A stretch of DNA of 64,000 bases from Symsagittifera roscoffensis (Eukaryota; Xenacoelomorpha; Acoela; Convolutidae), in NCBI RefSeq assembly GCF_963678635.1, contig NC_087067.1, forward strand, positions 46,488,001 to 46,552,000, in the 5' to 3' direction. Each line of letters begins with the position of its first letter. The first letter of the stretch is position 1. This document shows, piece by piece, positions 1-12,585 of this stretch. A program made the translations under genes and the position numbers. Under the pieces are notes generated by a model, which did no database searches, was not told the origin of the DNA, and saw nothing but the letters and a program-made list of their open reading frames with translations.

Positions 1-100
1 GCAATCTCGGCAAGATTTTCACTTGGATTTTCCCCTGTCCAAGCCTGGCTCCAGGAATGGACTCCCATAGACAGGTAACCCGAGAATTATTTTTAGAGCC
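1..100 (-). repeat. dispersed repeat fragment (family D)
   Basis: This stretch matches the reverse complement of about 12,440-12,570. Both contain CCTGGCTCCAGG-like and GACAGGTAACCCG words in the same order. It is cut by the window edge. I do not recognise the family. Confidence 0.55.
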
Positions 101-129
101 TTAGTTGTAAGTTTTTTTTTCAGAAACAT

Positions 130-2450
130 TTTAACATAGCAAATTTTGTTCAACTCGGGAAATCAAACTTTCAGTAATTCAGCTTTTTACAGTCAAAAAA
201 TAGCTTTTAATTTTTTAAACGTTTTTCTGAAATCTGCAAAAATCTCTGAGATCTTCTCCACGCGCTGTTCTGCAGACTTAAACGAGGTGGCGTAGAGAAA
301 ACCTAAACATGGCTTGTTGATTTTGTTAGTTAGAACCAGCTTTTGTTGAGGATACACTTGAGCAATAGTTCAGTACTGAATTAGTTCTGCTATTGATATC
401 TTTAGTTTTATTTCTGATCAGAGCTAGATTGATACTTGTAAAGTGCAATTACGGACTTTGAGTTTATCTGAAACTTAATTGATTCGTTTATAACTTAATC
501 ATAATTGATTTGTACTGATTTACACAGCCAGGCTTATTCAGGTATGAACGTGTTACAAAAAACTTTTTCAACAATTTATAGTTTGAGATGCCCAAAATCT
601 GATAAAGAAAATAGGGCTGGTCAAAATTTCGCAAGCTTTTAAGGTTTCTTTTTTAGTTTCGTAAAGTAAAATCTTAAATTAAGAAAAAACGAAATATGAA
701 ATGCTGTATGGTTGCTTATACCGGCTTTATATATTCCATTTTTCCCAAGATCAACCACTTTAATAGTATTTCTAGCCTAATACTCTTAAACTTTTTTGTT
801 TTGTTGTACGTATTAAAATTAATTAAAAAAGAGTTTAGGGATAAAGTGGTGTTTCAATTTACAGATTATGTTTTAAAATCCAAGAAGTCAAAGCTTAGCT
901 GGTGAAAATCAGAACCTAATAAAATCCTTGAAAGTTTGGTCGTTGAACTGTTTTTAGGATAAGATTGGGCATTTATATAAGGATAAACAGCAAATGCTGA
1001 AATTAGAATGTCAAAATTTGATTTTTTTTTGTTTTAGTTTTGTAAGCAAAATCGTTTATAAAGATATATCGGGATTTGGCGCTTGCTTTAAGAAATATAA
1101 TATCAAAATTTTTTTGAGTTGTTATCGACTTAAAGGAATAGTAGATTGTATCAGAATTATTCAAAATTGTATCATCGATGAGCAGGGGTTATATCATCAA
1201 TTTTTCATCGTAAAATCAAACCTTCAGAAATTCACCTTTTTATTGTCAAAAAATAGCTTTTGTTTGTTCTATACGCTTCTCTGAAGTCTGCAAAAAATCT
1301 GTGAGATCTTCGCTACAATTTTTTTTCAGACTTAGCCGAGGTAGAGAAGAGGAATGGTATGAGTGGCTGATCAACCGCACAATAAAGTGAAGTTACAGGT
1401 CTTAGGTTTACCTGAAACAAAACTGATTAGCTTATAATTGAAATAAAAATGATTTGTACCGATTTGCACAGCCAGGCCAATCCGGGTATAAACTCTTGAC
1501 AAATGCTCTTTCAACGATTTATAGATTGGGTTGGCAAAAAAAATTGATAAAAATAGGATAAATCATATAAATCACCGTTGCTCCTAAATCCGCTCCCTTG
1601 ACTTGATACCGGAGACTTTGTTGTTCTGACTTTCATAGCATTGTGCTCGGGAGATTTTTTTTCTCCTGACAAATTTTGGCTTTAAAAAAGCCATGTTGGA
1701 CGGTTTTTTATACATCAACTGAAATCTATTGATGTCCTGAGCTCAAACTTTTAAAAAAATTATTCCACCTGTAATAATTTTTTTTCCAAAATTATGAGAG
1801 TTTGAAAATTGCCAATGTCTAAGTTGGGATAATTAGCCGCGCATAACAAAGCTTGAGTGGCAGTTTAGCCCAGCTCGAAAATTGATTGATAGCGGGTAGA
1901 GGTATGCTATTTGCTTTAATCATTACTTTACTTCATGCTAAATTGGAATCAATTTTTTCTTGAAATAGCGTTTGGGATGTTTTTTTCAATATGTAAATTG
2001 TTTTTAAGTTCTTTTTAAAATTGAAATTTTTTCATTTTTTTCTTTTGTTTTAAAATGTCTGAAATTTTGGGATAGATTGTGTTCGGTGATCTACTTGTAG
2101 GTTGGGATAGGGCTTTTATATGAGGATAAATGGCAATTCCTAATTATATTTCAACAGTATGTAAAAATTTTATATAATTTTTCTTGTTTCGTACTCAAAA
2201 ATCCTTGATAAGGAAAGCCAAGATTGAACTGCTATTTGATTGCTTATGTGGGCTTCATAAATTCCCAAGATGAACCGCTCTAATACTTATTTTAGCCTAA
2301 TACTCCTAAAAGTTTGTTTTGTAGTGCTTAACAAAAAACGAAATTAGTGATAAGGTGTTGTTTCATTTCGTAAATTGTTTGGGGAGAGTTTTTCAAATCC
2401 AAGAAGGCAAAGTTTAGCTATTGCTTTTCTGGTTAAAATTCCAGAAATCT
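130..2450. repeat. old local duplication, two diverged copies
   Basis: Segments near 130-810 recur near 1,200-2,340 in the same orientation. Shared words include GTCAAAAAATAGCTTTT (about 195 and 1,245), CACAGCCAGGC (about 525 and 1,468), the TGGTTGCTTATA region (about 710) against TGATTGCTTATG (about 2,240), and the following AGCCTAATACTC. The offset grows from about 1.07 to about 1.5 kb because the right copy contains a family A fragment at about 1,615-1,900. Short frames inside (696-905, 994-1,284) look like chance, with low-complexity translations. Confidence 0.6.
1612..1900 (+). repeat. family A fragment, very diverged
   Basis: It has the order typical of the 5' half of family A: a GTTCTGACTTTC start, TGTGCTCGG, a T-rich run, CTGACAAATTTTGGCTTT, then TGATGTCCTGAGCTCAAAC. 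It lacks the 3' hairpin end. Confidence 0.5.
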
Positions 2451-4187
2451 ATTTTAAAAATATTAAGAAATATAAGGAATAATACTTACTTGAATTTATC
2501 TTTCGGATTCAAAAAATAAAAGATAGCAATTAATTAATAATCAATCGGTCATATCAAACACGGAGTCAATACTTTGATACAAAGCGTGTTCTTGCTGCAC
2601 TTTGGAAGAATGTTATGCTTTGAGTGGTGTTTGATGATCAATAAAAATGGAGAAAAAAGTGATGATGAATTGTTTTATTTTGTGACAGCCGGTTTTACAG
2701 TTTGACTAATTAAAGATTACCGAATCATTGGATCAAACACAGTGGATTGACGTAAATTTAATAAAATCTAAGCTTTGATTAAGTGCGATTTCTAAAACTG
2801 GACAAAAAATTATCCGATCAGAAACCGATTGGAGAAAGAAAATTTCAAACTAATTCCAAATTGAAATTTTCAAGTTTAGCTGCCCGTTAAACCTTACCAA
2901 GTAGGGGACTGGGAACGGGACAGTTGGAAAAAAGAGAAAAGAGAACCTCTGTTATAAATAAGGGATGTTTTGTGTTTGTAATTTTATGTAATTTAAGCGT
3001 CGTCTTGGTGGGGATAGCTGAAGGAGGGATATATAGGATTACATCCCAATCTTCGGCCCTGAATACATCTAAAAAGCATACCAACTAGCCGACACTGCTC
3101 ACTAGGCCTACAATTTTAGCATGACTTAAATTTAAAAAGAGCACCTTTAATTTGATGGGTTATTGGTTTCGCCACTAACTGATGCCGCTTGTTTTTCTGT
3201 TGTTTGAACTGGGTTGGAAAAAAAGTAGCGAGCGCGGGAAAGGAAGATCAAAATAAGTAATTCGAATGGAAAACCAATCCCCTTTGTAATTCTTCCCGGG
3301 CTATTTAGACGGGGAAGAAACATTTATTAGTATAAATAATGGCTTTATTGGGATTAGCCGTGGTAATAGATTAGATGGAAGGGAAAAAAAGAACAAAAAT
3401 GAACGGCCATAAAAAGACAAATGCTGAAAAAAAGAAAACAAGAAATATAAGTTTAATTTCTTGGATCAAGTTATTTGCAATGTTTGTTAAGCTAAACAGC
3501 ATCCCATATTTTGCATTTTGCATAGTGCTTCCGATATCATTTTAAATTTTTTTTTAATATATTTTTTCAAAGTTATTAAATTTTAGTCATGTTTTTGATA
3601 TGAATTTTGTTTGTTTAATTTGGCACAAAAGCTTTTAATTCCACGTGCGCGTCCTTTGAAGCAGTTTTAGAGCCAATAAAAAAGGTTTGATTCTGATCAG
3701 GCGACAAAACGAACTGGTATTCAAAACAAACATCCAAGTTGCAGCAAATCGGCTTGGATTTTCAAAGGTGGACAAAAATTCCCGCAGATTTTTTGACTGG
3801 ATGGTGGCTTTTTTTGATCACGTGTTAATGATGCTTTGATCAATCATGACTTCTAACAAAATGCGAAACATGTTGTGATCAAACAAGTGAGTATATATAT
3901 TTCTCAAAATAGACCAATTGTGTCATTACAGTTGAATGGCGAGTGATGGAGAAAATGGCCAACTGGTGGTGGTTTATTGAATGGAATTAATGACCTGGTT
4001 TTCAGATAGCATAGTATTATAATATAGCATGGCTTTGTATGTTGAAAAGTGAGCTGCACTTCTAGAATATTTCAAACTTTTTTAATTAAAAAAAAAATCT
4101 CGCAAAACATCCATTTTTGGCTGGCCGAGATGTTTTTGTCAAAATAGAGTTTTCAAGATAGTTTGAAGCATCTCGAGAAATCTAAAT
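2451..4187. other. unrecognised AT-rich DNA
   Basis: No gene or recognisable repeat was seen. The longest frame (65 residues, minus strand, 2,887-3,084) has no recognisable domain. The DNA at about 2,880-3,360 is slightly richer in G and C than its surroundings. Confidence 0.4.
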
Positions 4188-4195
4188 GATCGACC

Positions 4196-4556
4196 CAGGG
4201 GCTGATCTGGGGTTTTATCGTCGTGGGGGGGGGGGCTGATTTTCGAAAAAAATAAAAGTTTCGAAAAATTTGTCGACCTTTTTTTAGGCGACCTATTTTT
4301 AGGTCGACCAAATTGATTTTCCAAGTTGTCCCAAAGCACTTCAAGACCCTGTTTTGGCAAAACTTTGTGCGCCGCAGGCAAAATTTTGAACAAACAGACC
4401 AGAAAATTGTTTTTAGTTGTAGGCACTTTTTGGAAAAAACTTTGACCGAAAAACCGCGTTTTTTCGGCGCACGCTCCCCCCTCATAATTGGCATATTTTA
4501 GGGTCAATAAATGGATATCTCAAAATAGTACAAAGAGGGGCCTAAATCCGCTGGTG
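4196..4556 (+). mobile_element. hAT-like MITE (family B) with 8-bp target duplication
   Basis: The element begins CAGGGGCTGATCTGG and ends CCTAAATCCGCTGGTG, an imperfect terminal inverted repeat. It is flanked on both sides by GATCGACC (4,188-4,195 and 4,557-4,564). An 8-bp duplication and CAG-type ends fit the hAT superfamily. The interior has a G run, then GTCGACC words, GCCGCAGGCAAAATTTTG and a GCGCACGCTC segment shared by all family B copies. It has no coding capacity, and frames of 113-122 residues across it are repeat translation. Confidence 0.8.
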
Positions 4557-4564
4557 GATCGACC

Positions 4565-6660
4565 TAATAAATTCGACAAATTATTTGAAAATCGCTGTTC
4601 GAAAACTTTTTCATCTTAGGTTTTAATTTTTTTTGGTTCGCACTGGTTGCGGTTAAGTATTTCGAGATTCCACTGGTCGAGGACTCATGCCCTCGCTCTA
4701 CAAAATCTGGAAAAAATGAATTTTTACCGAAGAAAAATGAAAACACCACTAATCGGTCGCGATAGTCTGATCATAAAACAACAACCTTATCCCGGTTTGA
4801 ACCCTTTAATTTCTGTGAAAACTCAATCAATAATTAATACTGATTTGGTGCTTAAAACAATTATCATTTTTGGACTCTTTTTTTTGCAAGGAAAAATGAT
4901 TCAAAAGTATGACTAGTCTTCATGACTCAAAAATACTTTGCATGTGCGCGTATGACACTGAACTGTTTGACTTGTCATTTGCAGATTTTTTTCCCGTTTT
5001 TGAAGTCCGGGCTAGTCCGCAGTTTTACTCTTAGCCATTAATGACCATTACTTAGTAATTTATTTACCAGAAGCAGGTTTTTTGAATACTATTAAGTTTC
5101 TAGGCGACCATTTTACATTTCCGTGGTTTTCTTATTCATTCTTGTAACCTTTCCGAACTTTTCTTATAGTCCTTAAAAAGCATTCTGTAAAACTTAAAAA
5201 ATCTAAAAGCCTTTTAAATTATTTTGATCTACCATTAGCTTGCATTAACTTGAATAAAAGGAGGGCTTTTAAATTATCAAAATTTGGACAATTTTAGTTC
5301 ATAAATCTACAATGATTGCGTATCAGGGTAATTCCAAGTGTTGGAATTACCCTTTGATAAATCTACAATATAGTTATCTGAATGAGAAATATCTGAAATA
5401 ATTTTTTTTTCACTTTTTGAAGTCACCCATTCTCAATTGAAAAATTGATTAATAATGTTTGCGTCTGGTAATTTTTTTTTGAACATCGAGAGTGGTTCAA
5501 AAGAAATTGGAGCAGATTCTGAACTGGAATGATTTGGTGCTTACTCTATGCGTGCATAGAAAATGGAAGCTGAGCGCTTATTAGTTATCTCAAATCGTAA
5601 CCTATAAAAACCCATAGTATTACAAAAAAAAGCATCAATACTCTATCACGAAACTCCTTTACAAATCCGCAATCTCTTGATTGCCTTTACAAATCCGCAA
5701 TCTCTTGAAAACTGGTCTGAAAATACCTTCGCTTAAATTTTTGCGTTTTGTCTAAATTTTTTGAACACACTAATTTAAAACGTTGGAGCTGATCTGAATT
5801 AAAACAAATCCCGGCAATATAATTTATTAATTCTTTTTTTTTCCTCAAATGGAGATCCATTGCAAATACTTTTGCCGGTGCTATACCAAGCTTAGCATGT
5901 TTTGAACCAAATTGAGCATTGAAATTATCAGTATCATGTATAAAATTATAGTAAACCGTTGAAAAAAGTTTTGAAAATGTTAATTAATATGTTTTGATGA
6001 ACTTTACATATATTATAAATCTTGAGCCTGTTGTTACGACTACTATTGGTACAAAAATCCTCGTATGGGTAACTGCTTCATTAGGTTAACTGCTTTATTG
6101 TTAACTGCTTCTCTGTAGGGTAACTGCTTCATTGTTTCAACCGCAATTTAAGATAAATTGATTGTTTTTGTTACTTTTGTCTAATGAAAAAAAAACAAGG
6201 ACAGAAATGAGTTTCTTCCTCAAAACCTTCCCAACGCTGTATTTAAATTACAAAATGCTGTCTTTTGAGTGAAGCGACGTCCTAATCAGTGTAAATATGT
6301 TGCCTCAAATAGATTTGTAAAATTTGCCGTACTGGATTAAATCGCCGCTTAGGCATTAAGAGCACAAAAAAAATAATCACTGCTACTGTATCTTTCAAAC
6401 TTGAGCTCAAGAAGCCAATAGGTTTCAGATGGTACAAAAATTAAAAAATTATAAATTAAAATCAAAAAGTGGCACAAAAATTTGTACTTTATCTTAACAC
6501 GTTATTTTGGCCCATTATCTTGACTTTAAAATTATTGAAAAACAAGTTTCACTCATTGGCAAGAATAAAGGATAAAACTAATGGTCTTTGCAGAATAAAT
6601 CAAAACTGGCCAAAATGAATTATTTGATGCCTATAAATTAACACTAATAGATTGCAATTA
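4565..6660. other. unrecognised AT-rich DNA with short local repeats
   Basis: No gene was seen. A perfect hairpin lies at 5,325-5,353. A 27-bp tandem duplication containing ACAAATCCGCAATCTCTTGA lies at about 5,662-5,710. Four spaced copies of GGTAACTGCTTCATT-like words lie at about 6,065-6,140. Confidence 0.4.
5325..5353. repeat. perfect 13-bp inverted repeat (hairpin)
   Basis: AGGGTAATTCCAA is followed by GTG and its exact reverse complement TTGGAATTACCCT. TATC and GATA just outside extend the symmetry. Confidence 0.85.
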
Positions 6661-6661
6661 G

Positions 6662-6985
6662 ATATCCCCTTAGGTTCCCCTTTGTACTATTTTGAGATAT
6701 CCATTTTTGGGAACGGACCCTAACATTTTTTAAAGGCGAATTTTGAGGGGTGAGCGCGCGCTGAAAAAACGCAATTTTTTGGTTAAAATTTTCCAAAAAC
6801 TGCCTAAGAACTTTTTTCAAAAACTTGCCTGCGGCGCAAAAAAATGGGCCAAAACAGGGTCTATGTAGTGCTTTGAGAGAGCTCAGAACATCAATTTGGT
6901 TGACCTAAAAAAAGTCGGCAAAGTTTTTGAAATTTTTTTGAAAATCCGCCCCCCTCCATAAAATCCTAGATCCGCTCCTGATCTG
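6662..6985 (-). mobile_element. family B copy, reverse orientation, degraded end
   Basis: It carries the family B order reversed: CTTTGTACTATTTTGAGATATCC, GAGCGCGCGCTGAAAAAACG, CCTGCGGCGCAAAA, GGTTGACCT, then AAATCCTAGATCCGCTCCTG. The inner end is recognisable, the other end is eroded, and I see no target duplication. Confidence 0.65.
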
Positions 6986-7534
6986 AAGTACAACCAACCA
7001 ATCTCTTATTGAATGCTATTTTTTCGAACACTTTAATGATTTTCAGCATAAAAATTGTTCCCGCGTCTGTCTGCTGCACAGTTACGCAAACTGGTATATT
7101 TTTTTAATAGAAAATAAAATTATAAATACTTCGTTCCCTTTTTAATGACCAAAAACTACCTGGATCAACCGTACAATTCCCCTCCCCTAAGTGATTTACC
7201 CTAAAATGCCTCCCCAGGCATGCATTAATTAAAAAAGTTATTCTATATAAAACATGCGTTTCTTGCAAACGCTCAAAACTTAACTATTGTCAAACAAATA
7301 TGTATTTTTTCAGTCCACGAAATCAGTTGAATGTAGGTTTTATATGTGTTCCGATACTTTAATCTTGCTTGTAACATAATAATTTCCTCCTCAAAGTTAA
7401 ATATGTAAAACTCGAGTTTGCCCGCCTTGAATCGATTTGGAGGGGAGATATTGTACAGTTGATCCAACTAATTCCTTGGTCAATTCAAGTGGCCATGAAA
7501 AATTTCACTACTAAAACTTGTCATTCCAATACAA
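6986..7534. other. unrecognised AT-rich DNA
   Basis: No gene or known repeat was seen. The 64-residue minus-strand frame at 7,273-7,467 shows no domain. Confidence 0.35.
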
Positions 7535-8092
7535 GTACAAAACTGCTCGTATCAAGGCGAAACACTGAATATTCTGACTGCCTTTTAAGATTAATGGAGC
7601 ACTAATAACATTTAAAAAAAATTTAAGGTAATAAAAAAATGAAAAGAAGAAAAAAAAATAAAATTTGAAAATTTTTATGAAAATCATCTCCCCACGCGCC
7701 ACATAAGTTTCAAAAGAATATATTTTGCTCCTTGTACCAAATTAATCATGGCAAATAAGATTCTTTCAACCAATTTGGAACGATTTTTAAGATGGATTAA
7801 ATCTCTGCTTACGCGTTAATATCTTGAATTATATCGCGCGTTAATTGTCCGAAATTGGTCAAATTGGCCAAATTGGCCAATCTTTAAGCCCCCATAATTT
7901 TATGAGAAATGATCACAGGCGAAATATCTTTTCAGATTTAAACTCAAGACAACAATACCTTTTGAATGAGATTTTAAAAAATACGTCAAAAATGGCAATT
8001 TAAAAAGTCGAAATTTGTCTGAAAAAAAAAAACCCACCCCGAGCACAAATATTCCGGTACTTTCGTTTCGAATGTTGGAGCAATAAGAAAGT
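7535..8092 (-). mobile_element. family A copy (Helentron/HINE-like), reverse
   Basis: Read on the minus strand it starts near a GTTCCGACTTTCG-type end, here diverged to CTCCAACATTCG, and runs through GGAATATTTGTGCTCGG. It ends with GGCAGTC, a weakened hairpin and GATACGAGCAGTTTTGT. All copies share the AACGCGCGATAT and GCGTAAGC interior. Confidence 0.7.
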
Positions 8093-8121
8093 ATCTACAA
8101 ATTGCAACATTCTTTAAAAAG

Positions 8122-8572
8122 AACAAGACTGCTCGTATCATGGCGAAGCTCTTAATCTTCTGACTGCCTTTTAAGGTCTACGGAGCAGTAATAACCTGAA
8201 TAAATTAAATGTAATAAAATGAAAAGAAAACATTTTTTCTAGTTTCAGATTTTTTTGCAAAAAATATTCCCTCACACGCCATAAAAAGAACAAAGTGATA
8301 AAATTTGCACCTTGTAACAAATCAGTTATGGCAAATAAGCTTCTCTTCAACCAATTTGGAACCAAAAAGGCAACCTTAAAGCCCCCATAATTTTACAAAA
8401 AATGATCAAAGGCAAAACATTTTTTCAATTTTAAGCTCAAGAAAACAATACCTTTTGAATGATTTTTAAAAATTCCGTCAAAAATGACTAGTTAAAAAGT
8501 CGAAATTTGTCTGAAGAAAAAAAAATCTACCCGAGCACAAATGTTCCATTTCTTTTGTATCGAAAGTCGGAA
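8122..8572 (-). mobile_element. family A copy with internal deletion, reverse
   Basis: It lies about 30 bp from the previous copy in the same orientation. It has the GATACGAGCAGTCTTGT end and a GTTCCGACTTTCGATAC start on the minus strand. The AACGCGCGATAT interior of about 70 bp is missing. Confidence 0.7.
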
Positions 8573-9137
8573 CAAAAAATCAATTATCTTCTGATTTTTT
8601 GAGCTGGGGAAATGTTTTGATATAGCAATTTGTATCAATGAACTCCTCTTGCATATAATATAAACATTTTAGAATTTTTTGTGAATGGCTTACTTCTGAT
8701 TTGAGACAAAAAACAACGGAAACAGAAAAAAAACTTTTTTAAATAACAACTAAAATTTTTAAGAGCGGGTGTTTGTCAAAACAAGGGACTAATTTTTAAT
8801 GGTAATTTGACATTGATAATGTCATTATCAGGCACCGAACTGACAAGAGTACCACGAAGAGTTTTTTTGCATATATTTTCTTTACGAGTTGCACCGAAAC
8901 AAATCTGGTTTTAAACTGAGCAATCCTTAGAGTTAGCTCTTTTATTTAATTTAAAACTAAAACTCAATGATACATTTGCTTCCATCAAATAAATTTTGAC
9001 AGCATTCTTCAATTCACATCAATTCATTCTACAAAAGATTGTCAAATTTCTTTACCCAGTTGTCCAGTTTTCGTTGTCCATCATTTTATTACCATTGAAT
9101 TGAACTCTGTACAAGTTAATGCCTAGTCATTCCTAAT

Positions 9138-9260
9138 TGTTCCAAATTTCGATGCGAAAGTAACGGAATATTTTTGCTCGGTGTGGGTTTTTTCTTCAGA
9201 CAAATTTCGACTTTTGAGCTAGCCATTTTTAACGTTTTTTTTTAAATATCATTCACTGGA
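9138..9260 (+). mobile_element. family A 5' fragment
   Basis: GTTCCAAATTTCGATGCGAAAGTAACGG is followed by the GCTCGGTGTGGG segment and the GACAAATTTCGAC stretch, then stops where the family F repeat begins. Only the 5' part is present. Confidence 0.6.
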
Positions 9261-9490
9261 AAAAGTAACTAGATTAGAATGAAGAAACGCTCTTGCGTAG
9301 CATTTTATTTTAAACAGGTTGCAAAGCCATCAGCGTTCATTCAAGTTCGGTGCTTGCTAGAGTATGATCTGTGTCAAAGATTTTTAGTTCAACAAACCGT
9401 ATTTGCGAACATTTTATTATTATATTGACTTTCACTCTGTTGAATCTACACTTTTTAGGCTCATGACATATATAAAGTCATAGCATTCTC
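9261..9490 (+). repeat. dispersed repeat, family F
   Basis: It shares a long diverged match with about 19,405-19,645, including AAGAAACGCTCT, AAGCCATCAGCG, CATTCAA.TTCGGTG, CAAACCGTA.TTGCGAACA and ATTGACTTTC.CTCTGTT. It has no coding capacity and I see no clear terminal repeats. Confidence 0.6.
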
Positions 9491-9492
9491 AT

Positions 9493-10040
9493 TGTTCCGA
9501 CTTTCGATACGAAAGTAACTGAATATTTGTGCTCGGCGTGGGTTTTTTTTTCTTCAGACAAATTTCGATTTTTAACTAGCCTTTTTTGAAGGAATTTTTT
9601 TCATATCATTCAAAAGGTATTGTTGTACTGTGCTCAAATGTGAAAAGATATTTCACCTGTGATCATTTTTTGTAAAGTTATGGGGGTTTAAAGATTGCAA
9701 TTTTGGCCAATTTGGTACATTTAACGCGCGATATTTTTCGCGCTTTTAATGCGTAAGCGGAGATTTAATCCGTCTTAGAAATCGTTTCAAATTGGTTCAA
9801 AGAAGCTTATTTGCCATAGTTGATTAATTAATATTAATAGGATTTAAATCTATTCTTTTGTACTTAATATGGCGTGTGGGGGGATGATTTTCATAGAAAT
9901 AATTTAAAATTTTAGAAAAAAAAATTTCATTTTTTTATTACATTTTATTTGTTAACGATATTTATGTTATTACTGGTCCATAAACTTTAAAAGGCAGTCG
10001 GAACGTTCCGGGCTTCGCCCTGATACGAGCAGTTTTGTTA
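9493..10040 (+). mobile_element. family A copy, nearly full length
   Basis: It starts with GTTCCGACTTTCGATACGAAAG, which holds the palindrome CTTTCG-ATA-CGAAAG. Near the 3' end is GCAGTCGGAAC, the inverted match of the 5' start, then a GGGCTTCGCCC hairpin and GATACGAGCAGTTTTGT. It shows the family layout almost completely. Confidence 0.75.
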
Positions 10041-12435
10041 TAACTTAGCAACGAAACCAATCTTGCTGTTTTATATTTCTAATGTTAAGTTCCCAAGTTT
10101 GATTTTTCATTAAAGTAAAGCCTGCTATAAATTCTAAAAACTTGCGCCCAATGCAATAAAGTGTACGTTAAAATGAGGTAAAAAAGTTTTAATGACAATT
10201 TATTACTTTTTTGGTTGAATATTTAACTGAACCGATATTATTAGAAGAACAAAAATGCTTCAAGCTAACTTTGCCAATTGATAAATGATTGACGAACTTT
10301 TTTTTTCATTTTGAGAGAATCAATTTACGCTATGCTGAAGCCGCAGAGTAACTAAACATATTTGATTTTTTTTTTCTAGTTTTCTAGTCTTTCTCATTTA
10401 GGAACCGGCCATATTTTTAGCGTTGGGCCGTAGTTTTTTTCTGAGTGAAATAAGAATTAATTTACCGAAAATTGAACTTGCTGAGTACACAAATTTCACA
10501 AGACACAATTAGAAAGCAACAACGTGAAATTTCAGCTGGGGAACCGGGGGCTCGAAACATTTTAAGATGTCGAAGATGAGTGAGACAATTACACCAAAAA
10601 CTTCCGAAAAAAGCTACTTATTTTAAAAAGTTCTCTTTTGGGTGGACATGAAAGGGGAGCCTTATCACGTTCCCTCTAATAAATGTGTTGCAGTCACAAA
10701 TCATACCTTTATTTACTTATTTGAAAATTTTTAATCTTTTTTTTTCAGACTTTTACATCAATTTTTTCATTAATTTAGGTTTTTAATTTCCTGCTGAGCT
10801 CCACCTTCGAACTAAAACGCAATCATACTTCAGCAAGTAGAACAGATTAGTTATGCAGCTTTTAGGGCTGATATTTTTTTGCTTATGCACCTTTTCGGAA
10901 TTGGAACCAATTTAGTCAAGCCTGGTAGGAAAATAAAAAGCAGTGGGCAGGTGAGAAATAAAAACGCACACAAAGTGATGGGTCAGTTAGCATACAAGTT
11001 TATGAGCAGACAACTCCTTTCTCCTACAATTGATCAAAACAAAAATTTATTTTTTATAGCTATGGTTTTTCCATACCAATTTTGGATCTCTTTAAATACC
11101 CTCCCCCCCCCCCCCCCCCCATAGGGTACCTAGTAACGAATTGCCACCCCCTGTCCCCTGTAAAGAACTAAACCAACGGTTGAGAATATGTGAATTTTGC
11201 ATCAATTAATAAATCTCCCCCTTTTGCAAAAAGGTGTAAAAGTTTAAGAGATCTCAAATTACATTTACTTTTGAAGGAAAACAAATCAAAATAGTTTATT
11301 CGTAAATCGCAAAATGCGTAAAAACACAATTTTTCACGTTTACTTTTAAAGCATGATTAATAATGAAGTAATAGTTTAAATATTTATTTATACAAACAAT
11401 TTAATACTATTTAACTAATTTAAACTCGAAGTATTAATTCATGTACATTAAACCCAATAATTATAAAGTTTCTAAGGTCATACCGCTTGTTTGAGAATGC
11501 CAGTTTTCAATTTGAAAAATCAATTTCATTTAGTTAGTTTGTTGGGTTTTGAATAGTTTCCTGCAAGGTATAAGTTCTTTCGGCTTTGTTGTACTAGTAG
11601 TGTCAGAGAATCATCCAAGTACCATTGGAGTGCCATCAGAAAAAAAACTTGAGCCCAATTTGGACTAAGAAGTACGTTAGTGACAGATTGACAGAAAAGC
11701 ATTGATTGCGATGGCTAATTGAGCACCACGCATTCTGTTCTCTAGATCCAATTAACAATCAAGAGGCCACCACGTCTTGGATAGCCTCGGGTTGACACCT
11801 CACACAAATACACGCTATAAAGGGCATAACGCCCAATTAGACTAACACCCTGCCCATCTAGAACCTAAAATTAGAATCTAAATATTTTCCACTTCAAGTT
11901 AACCAATTCATGTAGTTCCATTCTCGATTCAATGCTGTTCGCATGAAAATCTCAATTTAATGATTCGGGAGTTGGTTGAAGTTTTTGATAAGAGATTGGC
12001 ACTAAGAATGTGAGCAAAAATTATCGTTGCTCAAGATTTTTTTAGGCTAATTTTTTAGGCTAATTATTGTGCGAAAACTGATTGAATTTCTCCCCCTGTA
12101 GCTGTAATTAACGAAAAGAAATGGTCTTATATTTGAACTGTGTTCTAATTTCACGCCCTGCTTATCTCCTTTCCTTCCCTCAATTACACGCTTTCGGGTA
12201 ATGTGATCCTCCGCGAATTGAAATATAGGATTAATTGTGAAATATGGGCCTTATCTCATTTTACTGAGAAATTGCTTTTTGCATTAAACTCCCTCGAAAG
12301 AGTAGTAAAGAACTATGGCCTAGACCTTTTTTCGAGCATAATCATGCACCTCAAATGAAGCTGTAGAGTGTGTTATCATATCAAAACTTTTCAGTTGTAA
12401 TTTGGGTTTTGAAATTTAGTTTAAATTATTTTTTT
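10041..12435. other. unrecognised AT-rich DNA
   Basis: No gene was recognised. A 20-base C run lies near 11,101-11,120. The 81-residue frame reaching it (10,879-11,124) ends in polyproline only because of that run, and is not supported as a gene. Confidence 0.4.
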
Positions 12436-12570
12436 CTCGAAACAATTACCCGGGTTACCTGTCCATGGAAGTCCGTCCTTGGAGCCATCCCTGGAGCCAG
12501 GCCTGGCCATGGGAAAAACGAAATCAAAGTCTTGCCAAGTTTTTCGGTTTATACACTCAATAAATCGTTT
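12436..12570 (+). repeat. dispersed repeat (family D), second copy
   Basis: It is the reverse complement of the window start. GGGTTACCTGTCCATGG, GGAGCCAGGCCTGG and a CTTGCCAAG end are shared. It is slightly longer than the first copy. Confidence 0.55.
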
Positions 12571-12585
12571 GTAGTTTAATTAGCA

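Noticed and set aside
10879..11124. 81-residue frame ending in polyproline
   Set aside because: The proline tail is a genomic C run, and the rest has no recognisable feature.
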